A DNA stretch of 16,746 nucleotides, taken from contig JAIKXJ010000033.1 in the NCBI GenBank assembly GCA_024684175.1, forward strand, positions 1-16,746, given 5' to 3'. This document shows positions 1-6,447 of this stretch, in pieces. Each line of letters begins with the position of its first letter. Position 1 is the first letter of the stretch. The notes beneath the pieces were generated by a model. It worked only from the letters and a program-made list of their open reading frames with translations. It did no database searches and was not told the origin of the DNA. Position numbers and translations under genes: made by a program. Source of the stretch: Erysipelotrichaceae bacterium (GTDB lineage: Bacteria > Bacillota_I > Bacilli_A > Erysipelotrichales > Erysipelotrichaceae).

Positions 1-66
1 TCCGGACAGGTAATCCTCACACGCTTTGATCTTCTGTTCAGGCAAGTACTTCGCTTTTCTTCCCAT
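1..66 (-). CDS. IS3-family transposase OrfA, N-terminal fragment (runs off the left edge)
   Basis: Reading leftwards from an ATG at 66-64, 22 codons are open to the window edge. The protein starts M-G-R-K-A-K-Y and contains K-I-K-A-C-E-D-Y-L, the look of the N-terminal helix-turn-helix protein (OrfA) of IS3-family elements. In that family OrfA binds the element ends and is joined to the catalytic OrfB by programmed frameshifting; OrfB would lie outside the window. An AAGGGGG ribosome binding site (80-74) precedes the start at a normal distance. The frame is too short for the track supplied and was found by reading the minus strand. The family call rests on the N-terminal sequence style and on the end-like DNA upstream, so IS3 is likely but the subgroup is open. 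Confidence 0.7.
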   Translation of the reverse strand, partial: MGRKAKYLPEQKIKACEDYLSG

Positions 67-130
67 AAAAAATCCCCCTTGTAGATAAAGTGAGATTTTA
101 AGTATTTCTCGTGTCTACCTTAGGGGGATT
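67..130 (-). terminator. Hairpin with T-run covering the transposase RBS and start
   Basis: On the minus strand, AATCCCCCT (130-122) pairs perfectly with AGGGGGATT (79-71). A further 5-bp stem, GTAGA (118-114) with TCTAC (85-81), lies above a small internal loop. The stem is followed by six T residues (72-67) that run into the ATG at 66-64. This is the layout of an intrinsic terminator, and its 3' arm is also the AAGGGGG ribosome binding site of OrfA. It may end transcription of the upstream surface-protein gene, shield the transposase from read-through, or both. Confidence 0.6.
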
Positions 131-156
131 GTATCACACGGCAGCTTGAAAGACTT

Positions 157-2046
157 CTATTTTTTTCTGTTCTTCAAGACCAGAGCCAGAACACCGGCTG
201 CAGCGACCGCACCGGCTGCATAATACAGGGTGTTGTCCTTCTTCACGATGATCTTCACTTCGTTTGCCGGAGCCTCCATGTTCGAAGGATCATAGACAGC
301 TTCCGTGACCATCGTCTCGCCGTAGCCCGGCAATCCGCAAAGATTGATCTGCGCCTTCTTCGGCGTCTCAAATTCCGCCTTGCCCGAAAGTTTGATCACA
401 GTCGGCGTATAGTTGTCCTGCGGTTTGACATCTTCCGAACGTTCGCCCGTATCGGCCGCCAGACCGACGCCGTTTCCCGTCATGGAAGAGATGTAATACT
501 TCGGATCGTTGAGTTCGATGCCGATATCGGAGCTGACGATGCCATAGGTTCCCGACTCATCCAGAGAGAGGACGGACGTATCGACGCTGCAGTCCGTAAA
601 TACGATCGCACGGTCCGCTTCGATGGCGGAAACTTCACCCAAGCTCTTGAGATCGACATGGATCTTGGAATCTTTGCCGACGTTGACATCACCCGGCATC
701 AGGATGCCGGTCGTACCGAAGACGTTGTCGGCATCGATGCGGATATCGACGCTTGAGGCATCCTCAAGTTCCAGCGATGAGGAGTTCTCGCCGCCGACGA
801 TGCCGCAGAAGTTGAGGGCATAGATGTCTTCGCCTTTTTCACAGTGCAGTTCGATGTCGACCGCCGAATCTTTGGCGTTCAGGCCGCCCAGGCCGTTGAA
901 ACCGATGCCGGTGAAGTTGACCAGATAGGAACTGTAAGGTTCGAAGGTCTCCGGTTTGGCATTGCCTTTGATGTTCAGCTTGGTGGATTCCATATACATC
1001 CCGCCATCGACATTGACGATGTATTTGACAGTCGGACCGACAGAGACATGCGGAGCGATCGAATCGATGTCGATCACACTGTCTTTATATGTGCGCAGAT
1101 CGCCTCTGGCGCGGATGCCGGTCCCGTTGGGATGCAGGTCGAGATGTACGCCTTCATCGACCAGGATGGTCCAGGCGGTGATCGCATCGTTGTAGATGCC
1201 TTCCAGAGGCCGGGTCTCGAGATCCATCTTGAGCTCGAGGTTGCCGTCGGAATAAATGGAATTGGATCCGCCCTTGAGGAGCAGGGAACCATCGCCGTCG
1301 ATGATCAGCGTCGACTTGTTTTCTTCCTGTCCGAAGAAGGAATTCAGACAGACACCGGCCGCATTGTAGTCGGGATCATAGTAAGTGTTGTCGATGACGT
1401 TCTCGCCCTTGAAGAAGAAGGTATACTCCGGTTCAGCCGCCCGGCGGTAAGACAGGAAGATGCCTAACGACTGCAAGGTCGTGTCATAGATCGAGATATC
1501 GTTGTGGAAATGAACGTCTTCAAAGGTGACCAGCGTGCCGTTGGCATCGTAGCTGATCTTGCCGCTGCCTTGCACACCGTCGCTGAGATCGGCCGATTCC
1601 CCCGGTTCCAAGGCGATGTCGCCCAGATATAATACCGGCTTGTTGGTCTCGACGTTGCCGACATTGAGCTCCGCATCTTCGGTGAAGATCTTGTGGCCGT
1701 TCTTGTCGGTGATCGTGCAGCACAGATAGAAAGTATTGGGATTCTGGTCGGTCCAAGGGATGACCAGCGTATCCGTCGAGGAAGTATCACCGTCGAGTTC
1801 AAAGACGGTATAGCCGTCGGACAGTGACCAGTGGTAGGATGCGACGTTTTCCGGATGATCGACTTCCACGTGGAAGGTCGCGCCTTCCGGATAATCGACC
1901 GTCACATTTTCCGGCTGTTTGGTGATGGTGAACGTCTCTTCGTCCGCATAGACCTCGGTCCGTGCGAAGAAGCCGGCACTTACGGTCATCATGACCGTCA
2001 TGAATATCATCAACAGGTTTTTGATCGATCTGCTTTCTATATTCAT
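157..2046 (-). CDS. Secreted, membrane-anchored surface protein with Ig-like domain and beta-rich repeats
   Basis: The 629-aa protein is exported and probably stays on the cell surface. Residues 1-34 form a signal peptide ending V-Y-A before D-E-E. Residues 38 to about 125 look like an Ig-like fold (T-I-T-K-Q-P-E-N-V-T-V). A long middle section is rich in short beta-type repeats of the form 'L-x-I-x-G-x-G', like proteins annotated as carbohydrate-binding or right-handed beta-helix. The C-terminus has a hydrophobic helix (about 605-622) followed by K-N-R-K-K; there is no LPXTG, so anchoring is by the membrane helix rather than by sortase. I chose the ATG at 2046 because GGAGG lies 7 bases upstream and the signal peptide starts there; a longer frame to 2184 overlaps the preceding gene. 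It lies 55 bases after the VanZ-like gene and could share its transcript. The ligand is unknown. Confidence 0.8.
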   Translation of the reverse strand: MNIESRSIKNLLMIFMTVMMTVSAGFFARTEVYADEETFTITKQPENVTVDYPEGATFHVEVDHPENVASYHWSLSDGYTVFELDGDTSSTDTLVIPWTDQNPNTFYLCCTITDKNGHKIFTEDAELNVGNVETNKPVLYLGDIALEPGESADLSDGVQGSGKISYDANGTLVTFEDVHFHNDISIYDTTLQSLGIFLSYRRAAEPEYTFFFKGENVIDNTYYDPDYNAAGVCLNSFFGQEENKSTLIIDGDGSLLLKGGSNSIYSDGNLELKMDLETRPLEGIYNDAITAWTILVDEGVHLDLHPNGTGIRARGDLRTYKDSVIDIDSIAPHVSVGPTVKYIVNVDGGMYMESTKLNIKGNAKPETFEPYSSYLVNFTGIGFNGLGGLNAKDSAVDIELHCEKGEDIYALNFCGIVGGENSSSLELEDASSVDIRIDADNVFGTTGILMPGDVNVGKDSKIHVDLKSLGEVSAIEADRAIVFTDCSVDTSVLSLDESGTYGIVSSDIGIELNDPKYYISSMTGNGVGLAADTGERSEDVKPQDNYTPTVIKLSGKAEFETPKKAQINLCGLPGYGETMVTEAVYDPSNMEAPANEVKIIVKKDNTLYYAAGAVAAAGVLALVLKNRKK

Positions 2047-2101
2047 AATGAGTCCTCCAACATTTTTATTTTCCATCAGCTGACGCAACATTTTCGCAAC
2101 A

Positions 2102-3172
2102 TCACTCTTCGATGACCGTGATCTTCGTATTCCCCGGCGCCATGAAACTGAAAGTCCGCAATAAGGTATACGGATCTTCGGCATAAGGCGAAGTCGCGAT
2201 GCCGCTTTCTTCCAGGCTCTGTTTCAGGTATTCCGAGTTGTTGCAGGCGATGAGGATCTCTTGCATCGTCTCTTCCTTATAATCCTTCCGGCAGCGGACT
2301 TCGAACTGGTCCTTGCCGAGCTCGAACATATAGTCGATGTCTTCTCCCTGCGGGATCGCCTTCCTGAGACGGAAGCCCAGTCGGTTCTCATAGAAGTCGA
2401 AGACTTCCTTCTTGTCTTTAGCATAAATGACGCTTCGCTGCAGCGAGATCTTCGAAAGGAAGGGATACATCGCCTTCTCTTTGGCCCGCTGTTCGAAACG
2501 CTTCTGCCGCTTCGCCTCCTTGCGGAAATCCGGATGGGCCAGGACATAAGCGAACCAGATATAGAAACGAAGGCCAAGGATGCCGCCCAGGGTATTGGAG
2601 ACGAGGTCATCGATATCGTAGAACCCGAGTCGGGTCATCAGCTGTATGTTTTCGATCAGCAAGGAACAGATGAAGCAGGCCAATATGGTCCGCACCTTCA
2701 TATCTCTTCTAAAGAAGTCGAAGACGTAAGGAAGCAGATAGCCCATCGGCAGGAACAAAACGATATTGAGATAGACCTGTACGATGTCGTCGATCTTGTT
2801 GATGCGCACATGGCTCGCCGCGGCAGCAAAGCCTTCCGTGAACAGGACCTTCAGCAGGCCCAGGATGCCGAAATCGACCTTGATCGCATTGGCCAGGTCT
2901 TCATAGAAGGCGATGTGTATGAGATAGTCATCGGCTGCCGTTCTTGAAAAGAAGGCCACATAGGACAAAAGAAACAGATAGATCAGAAAGACGAAGATCA
3001 GCAGGTACTTCCGGAGATGTAAATAATGATCCGCCTTCGGATTCTCGTTTACGCGGTCGTCCGGCGAGATGCGCAGTTTCTTGCAGATCGCGCGGTCAAC
3101 CAGCGGCATGAAAACCACCATCACAGCGCTCATCAATGTGACCAAAACATTCACCATCAGACCAAACTTCAT
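2102..3172 (-). CDS. VanZ-like membrane protein fused to a C-terminal VOC (glyoxalase-like) domain
   Basis: The 356-aa protein has an N-terminal membrane region with about five hydrophobic segments and a soluble C-terminus. The VanZ-family signature is clear: N-I-V-L-F-L-P-M-G-Y-L-L-P, then E-N-I-Q-L with D-I-D-D-L-V-S-N-T-L-G-G. VanZ of Tn1546 gives low-level teicoplanin resistance, but most chromosomal relatives have no known role. From about residue 240 a basic linker leads to a roughly 110-aa domain with the style of the glyoxalase/bleomycin-resistance superfamily (I-S-L-Q-R-S-V-I-Y-A-K-D, then F-Y-E-N-R-L-G-F, ending T-K-I-T-V-I-E-E). It lacks an obvious metal triad, so it may bind rather than catalyse. 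The start is uncertain: ATG 3172 has AGGA only 2 bases upstream, and a -10-like TGTTATATA at 3189-3181 would leave almost no leader. Confidence 0.8.
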   Translation of the reverse strand: MKFGLMVNVLVTLMSAVMVVFMPLVDRAICKKLRISPDDRVNENPKADHYLHLRKYLLIFVFLIYLFLLSYVAFFSRTAADDYLIHIAFYEDLANAIKVDFGILGLLKVLFTEGFAAAASHVRINKIDDIVQVYLNIVLFLPMGYLLPYVFDFFRRDMKVRTILACFICSLLIENIQLMTRLGFYDIDDLVSNTLGGILGLRFYIWFAYVLAHPDFRKEAKRQKRFEQRAKEKAMYPFLSKISLQRSVIYAKDKKEVFDFYENRLGFRLRKAIPQGEDIDYMFELGKDQFEVRCRKDYKEETMQEILIACNNSEYLKQSLEESGIATSPYAEDPYTLLRTFSFMAPGNTKITVIEE

Positions 3173-3180
3173 AATCCTAC

Positions 3181-3189
3181 TATATAACA
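3181..3189 (-). promoter_or_regulatory. Candidate extended -10 of the VanZ-like gene
   Basis: TGTTATATA on the minus strand fits TGn plus a TATAAT-like hexamer; no good -35 lies upstream, since that stretch is the terminator stem. Normal spacing would start the transcript within about 3 bases of the ATG at 3172. It overlaps the end of the preceding terminator's T-run. Confidence 0.4.
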
Positions 3190-3217
3190 AAAAAGCCTCA
3201 TCTTCCGATGAAGCTTT
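3189..3217 (-). terminator. Intrinsic terminator of the Bax-inhibitor-1 gene
   Basis: On the minus strand AGCTTCATC (3215-3207) and GATGAGGCT (3202-3194) form a 9-bp stem with one G-U pair, closed by the stable tetraloop GGAA, then a run of T (3194-3189). It starts 5 bases after the stop codon at 3222-3224 and separates this gene from the VanZ-like gene. Confidence 0.85.
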
Positions 3218-3221
3218 CCCG

Positions 3222-3899
3222 TTAATTGTCGTCGACGCGGACACCGAAGATCTGCAAGATCCGGATCAGCAGGTTGATGAAGTCCAGCTCGAGCTGCAGT
3301 GCCGCATAGATCGCCAGATTCTCGCTTTCGCTTTGCGCATAATAGCGGTCGATCATCTGCATGTCGTAGACCGTGATCCCCATGAACAGCAAGGTCTCGA
3401 TATAACACAAGGCGATATCCAGGCCGCTCGCTTTGAAGATCCACAGGTTGGCCAGGGTCAGGACGATGCAGCAGATCAGCCCGGTCATGAAGAAGGATCC
3501 CATCCTTGTCAGATCGAGCTTCGTGGTCCTGCCGATCATGCATAAGCTGCCGAAGACCACAGCGGCCGTCAGCAGGGCCATGAGGATGCTGGCGGTGGTA
3601 TAGACGGCCAGGATCACCGACAGAGTGATGCCGTTGATCAGCGAATAGCCGATGAACAAAGACCGGATCGTCGAGGTCGGATAGCGGTCGATCTTGCTGC
3701 CGATCACGAAAGCCAATATGAGCTCCGTCACCATGAAAAACAACATCGCAAACATATATCCCTCACCAAGCATCGGTAAGATCGCATTGCCCGCGATGGC
3801 GCCCAGCGCACTTAGACCGAGCCCGACGGCAAGATAGCCCAGGACGCGGTTGAAGAAGGCAGGACGGCTGAGACGGCTGATTTCCTGATAGTCATTCAT
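3222..3899 (-). CDS. Bax-inhibitor-1/YccA family membrane protein
   Basis: The 225-aa protein is almost wholly membrane-embedded, with about seven hydrophobic segments and short loops. It matches the BI-1/YccA family in length, in the N-terminal F-N-R-V-L-G-Y-L-A-V-G-L, and in the late segment containing G-I-T-V-Y-D-M-Q followed by acidic and aromatic residues near the C-terminus. BI-1 homologues such as B. subtilis YetJ are pH-sensitive calcium leak channels; bacterial roles are otherwise little known. The start at 3899 is well supported by AGGAGGTG 6 bases upstream; a longer frame to 4298 is antisense to the M20 gene. It is transcribed away from that gene, and both share a 102-base intergenic region. 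Its own terminator follows at once, so it is probably monocistronic. Confidence 0.88.
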   Translation of the reverse strand: MNDYQEISRLSRPAFFNRVLGYLAVGLGLSALGAIAGNAILPMLGEGYMFAMLFFMVTELILAFVIGSKIDRYPTSTIRSLFIGYSLINGITLSVILAVYTTASILMALLTAAVVFGSLCMIGRTTKLDLTRMGSFFMTGLICCIVLTLANLWIFKASGLDIALCYIETLLFMGITVYDMQMIDRYYAQSESENLAIYAALQLELDFINLLIRILQIFGVRVDDN

Positions 3900-3917
3900 A
3901 GAAACACCTCCTATCCC

Positions 3918-3940
3918 TATCAGTTTCCTTCTTTCTGATA
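3918..3940. repeat. Small inverted repeat in the divergent intergenic region
   Basis: TATCAG (3918-3923) and CTGATA (3935-3940) are a perfect 6-bp inverted repeat separated by 11 bases. It lies in the leader of the Bax-inhibitor-1 gene and upstream of the M20 gene promoter, where an operator could act. No regulator is encoded nearby, and a repeat of this size can occur by chance. Confidence 0.3.
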
Positions 3941-3972
3941 AAAAAATCAACGCCATTGCCCGTGAGAGAAAA

Positions 3973-3981
3973 TGATATGAT
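3973..3981 (+). promoter_or_regulatory. Extended -10 promoter of the M20 amidohydrolase gene
   Basis: TGATATGAT matches TGn followed by a TATAAT-like hexamer. The predicted start of transcription is about 3988, leaving a 14-base leader that contains the ribosome binding site (GAGGGA). No good -35 is present at the right distance. Confidence 0.5.
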
Positions 3982-4001
3982 TGAGACAAAGAGGGATCCC
4001 T

Positions 4002-5246
4002 ATGATAAAAACGATCGAAAAAGACGCACAGACTCTGTTTGAACTCGGCGATGAACTGTTCCGCCATCCCGAACTCGGATACAAAGAATACACCAACAAA
4101 AAGATCCTGACCGGATACCTGCAAGACAACGGGATCCAGGTCACGGATCTGGGTTTCCATACGGCATTCAAGGCCTCCATCGGCTCCGGATCTCCGCGCA
4201 TCGGCCTGATCGCCGAACTCGACGCCATCCCGACCCTGGGCCATCCGTTTGCCTCGAAAGTCGACAACGCAGCACACAGCTGCGGCCACTCCACCCAATG
4301 TGCGATCATGGCCTATGCCCTGGTCAAACTCAAAGACGTCATCAAAAACGGCACGGTGAGCCTATACTTCACCCCGGCCGAAGAATACACCGACATCGCC
4401 TACCGCAATACGCTCATCAAAAAAGGCGAGATCGACTACATCGGCGGTAAAGTCAACATGCTGACACACGGTTTCTTCGATGAAGAAGACCTCTTCATCC
4501 ACTTACATACGATGGGCGAAGGGAAATACCACTTCTCCCTCAATTCCTCCCTGGCCGGTTTCGTCTATAAGCAGATCACCTTCAAAGGCAAAGCCACCCA
4601 TGCGGCCATGGCGCCGCACAACGGCATCAACGCCTTAAATGCCTTCGTCTTGTTTGACAACGCCTTGAATATGCTCAGAGAGACCTTCAAGGAAGAAGAC
4701 TATATCCGCATCCACGGCATCTTATCGGAAGGCGGACAGACCGTCAATTCCATCCCGGAGCGGACAGTCTACGAATGTTATGTGCGGGCGACCAATGAAA
4801 AAGCCTTGCACGAAACGGCAAAGAAAGTCGACGATGCGGCAAAGTATTGTGCCAAAGCGCTCGGCGCCTCCGCATCGATCAAGACCTCACCGGGCTATCT
4901 GCCGATGAACCAGAACCGGGCGGTCAACGATGTCATCCGCAAGTTCATGCTGAAGTACTGCAGCATTGAAGACATTCACGACAACGAGATCTCGATGGCC
5001 GCCGGTGACTTAGGCGACCTGTCCTGTTTCAAGCCCTGCGTGCAGTTCGGCTATTCCGGTTTCGGCGGCAACTGCCATGGCAAAGACTTGTGCATCACAG
5101 ACAAAAACAGAGCCTATCTGGAGCCTGCGGCGATCGTCTATGAGACCGTGCTCCACTTCTTAAAACACGAAGAGGAAGTCACGAAAATAAAAGAGGCTTT
5201 CCAGCCTCTCATGAGCAAAGAAGAATATCTCGCTTACCTCAAGTAA
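4002..5246 (+). CDS. M20-family metal-dependent amidohydrolase/peptidase
   Basis: The 414-aa cytosolic enzyme should hydrolyse an amide bond of an N-acyl amino acid or small peptide with a two-metal centre. Motifs in order: A-E-L-D-A (71-75), H-S-C-G-H-S (92-97), giving the Cys94 and His96 ligands typical of the M20D branch, P-A-E-E (125-128) with catalytic and ligand glutamates, a dimerisation-domain region near A-T-H-A-A-M-A-P-H-N-G, and a late C-H-G-K-D supplying a last histidine. The usual C-G-H-D is C-G-H-S here, so it is a divergent member. Start at 4002: GAGGG is 6 bases upstream, whereas the alternative TTG at 3981 has no site. It stands alone, with a terminator formed over its own stop codon. 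The substrate cannot be told from the sequence; the M42 peptidase next door suggests peptide or acyl-amino-acid use. Confidence 0.85.
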   Translation: MIKTIEKDAQTLFELGDELFRHPELGYKEYTNKKILTGYLQDNGIQVTDLGFHTAFKASIGSGSPRIGLIAELDAIPTLGHPFASKVDNAAHSCGHSTQCAIMAYALVKLKDVIKNGTVSLYFTPAEEYTDIAYRNTLIKKGEIDYIGGKVNMLTHGFFDEEDLFIHLHTMGEGKYHFSLNSSLAGFVYKQITFKGKATHAAMAPHNGINALNAFVLFDNALNMLRETFKEEDYIRIHGILSEGGQTVNSIPERTVYECYVRATNEKALHETAKKVDDAAKYCAKALGASASIKTSPGYLPMNQNRAVNDVIRKFMLKYCSIEDIHDNEISMAAGDLGDLSCFKPCVQFGYSGFGGNCHGKDLCITDKNRAYLEPAAIVYETVLHFLKHEEEVTKIKEAFQPLMSKEEYLAYLK

Positions 5247-5259
5247 GCGGGATTTTTTT
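5231..5259 (+). terminator. Intrinsic terminator overlapping the M20 gene's stop codon
   Basis: CGCTTAC (5231-5237), loop CTCAA and GTAAGCG (5243-5249) form a perfect 7-bp stem followed by GGA and seven T. The stop codon TAA at 5244-5246 is inside the 3' arm. The convergent M42 gene ends at 5258. On the minus strand no T-run follows the stem, so it mainly serves the plus strand. Confidence 0.85.
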
Positions 5260-6358
5260 AATAACGCTTGAGATCGAAATCCGCATCGAGCTCTTCGATG
5301 AAATGACATAAGAGCTCTCCGGTCTGTAAGAGATCCTTCGTATCGATGAGCTCCAGAGTGGAATGGGAATAGCGATCCGGTGTTCCTAAGTCCATGCACG
5401 GGATGCCGTCATTCTCCAAAGCCAGATACGCCGTATCGGACAGCGCACCGCGGGCAGCCTGACGCTGTATGCGGATCTCATTTTTCTCCGCCGCCTTCTT
5501 CAATAATTCAAACATCCCCTTGTGGATGATGTTGCCGTTGAGCGTGCCTTTCCCATGGAAATTGAACATCGTGACGCCGACCCCGCCATTCATGGAAACA
5601 TTGGAGACCTTCCCTCTCTGGTCTGGCGTATCGGCAGCTCCCGGTCCCAGGATCGAAATGGCCAGATCGCACTTGCCTGTGCGGTTGGCGATCATCGCCC
5701 CTCTCGCCGAGAATTCTTCCCAGACCGTACCGACCAGACGGACCGTCGCCTTCGGCCGGTTGTCCTTGAGATATTCGCCGATCTGCAGAAGATTGCACAG
5801 ACCGGCCGCCGCATCGATATAGGATCCCGACACCCGGTCATTCAATAATTCATAGTATGCCTTGCCATAGGCGACCGGACAGCCGACCTGGATGCCTAAT
5901 TCAAACAGTTCTTCATCGCTTTTGGCACCGATGTCGATGAACAGATCGTTCAAAGAATCGGCCTTCGCCTTCTCTTCATTGGACATGATGTGGTAGGCAC
6001 GGACACCGAAGATGCCGTCATAATATCTGCCGTCTTCGCTTCCCACTCTTACCGGTGTTCCCGTCAGGATCTTCTCCGGAACGCCGCCGACGCGGTCAAC
6101 ATAGATGAAACCGTCTTTGTCGATCCGCTTGATGACGAAGCCGATCGTATCCATATGGGCGAAGATCATTAAGACCGGTGCGTCTTTCTGACTTCCTTCA
6201 AACGTAGCAATGACGTTGCCGATCTTATCGATCTTCACATCGTCCGTATACTTTCCTAAATCGTTTTTGAGACGGTAAGCCATTTCTTTTTCATAACCCG
6301 AAACTCTCGGGACGGCCATGTATTCTTTCAATTTTTGTTTGAGTTCTTGCAGCTGCAT
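5258..6358 (-). CDS. M42-type metallo-aminopeptidase
   Basis: The 366-aa cytosolic protein belongs to the M42 glutamyl-aminopeptidase group, which forms large tetrahedral particles and trims peptides from the N-terminus. Seen in order: P-R-V-S-G-Y-E near the start, F-A-H-M-D-T-I-G-F (66-74) with the His68 and Asp70 ligand pair, S-G-S-Y-I-D-A-A-A-G-L with the bridging Asp, T-V-W-E-E-F-S-A-R-G-A with the catalytic Glu pair, and a C-terminal H-S-T-L-E-L-I-D with the last ligand. The family's A-H-x-D-E-x-G-F has T for E here, and V-Q-E-E is V-W-E-E. Start at 6358: GAGGTG lies 4 bases upstream; a GTG four codons earlier would overlap that site. It diverges from the FGGY kinase and converges on the M20 gene. 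Confidence 0.82.
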   Translation of the reverse strand: MQLQELKQKLKEYMAVPRVSGYEKEMAYRLKNDLGKYTDDVKIDKIGNVIATFEGSQKDAPVLMIFAHMDTIGFVIKRIDKDGFIYVDRVGGVPEKILTGTPVRVGSEDGRYYDGIFGVRAYHIMSNEEKAKADSLNDLFIDIGAKSDEELFELGIQVGCPVAYGKAYYELLNDRVSGSYIDAAAGLCNLLQIGEYLKDNRPKATVRLVGTVWEEFSARGAMIANRTGKCDLAISILGPGAADTPDQRGKVSNVSMNGGVGVTMFNFHGKGTLNGNIIHKGMFELLKKAAEKNEIRIQRQAARGALSDTAYLALENDGIPCMDLGTPDRYSHSTLELIDTKDLLQTGELLCHFIEELDADFDLKRY

Positions 6359-6381
6359 AAGGCACCTCACATCTTTTCTTC

Positions 6382-6387
6382 ATTATA
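6382..6387 (-). promoter_or_regulatory. -10 element of the M42 peptidase gene
   Basis: A perfect TATAAT is read on the minus strand. It predicts a transcript start near 6375, giving a 17-base leader that carries the GAGGTG site. No clear -35 lies at the right distance. Confidence 0.5.
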
Positions 6388-6411
6388 CCTTAATCCGTAT
6401 CCCTCCACCTG

Positions 6412-6441
6412 TTAACAAGGTCTTCAAAGCCATGTTAAAAT
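6412..6441 (+). promoter_or_regulatory. Promoter of the FGGY kinase, predicting a leaderless mRNA
   Basis: TTAACA (6412-6417) serves as -35. An 18-base spacer leads to TAAAAT (6436-6441), which is preceded by TG one base further on (extended -10, TGTTAAAAT). Counting from the -10, position +1 is A6448, the first base of the ATG. The -35 lies in the 8-bp palindrome TGTTAACA (6410-6417), also upstream of the divergent M42 promoter. Confidence 0.6.
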
Positions 6442-6447
6442 CAAAAT

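Larger units (their letters stand above)
1..137 (-). mobile_element. Outer end of an IS3-like insertion sequence
   Basis: The DNA between the OrfA start and about position 136-138 is typical of an IS left end. Reading the minus strand inward it begins TG (TGATACAATCCCCC from 136, or TGTG from 138) and reaches the transposase ATG after about 70 bases. IS3 elements usually end in TG...CA. The element sits only about 20 bases beyond the stop codon of the surface-protein gene and in the same orientation. The exact boundary and any target duplication cannot be set because the other end is outside the window. Confidence 0.6.

Noticed and set aside
844..1467. A 207-codon open frame on the plus strand opposite the surface-protein gene, and similar frames such as 2261-2947 and 12464-12868
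   Set aside because: They are antisense shadows of clear genes, with no ribosome binding sites, odd amino-acid composition and no recognisable domains.
2084..2102. Direct repeat of CGCAACAT, 3 bases apart, before the surface-protein gene
   Set aside because: Two short copies only, partly in the upstream stop region; too little to call an operator.
2047..2184. N-terminal extension of the surface protein to 2184
   Set aside because: It overlaps the VanZ-like gene, lacks an RBS and would place a basic stretch before an otherwise perfect signal peptide.
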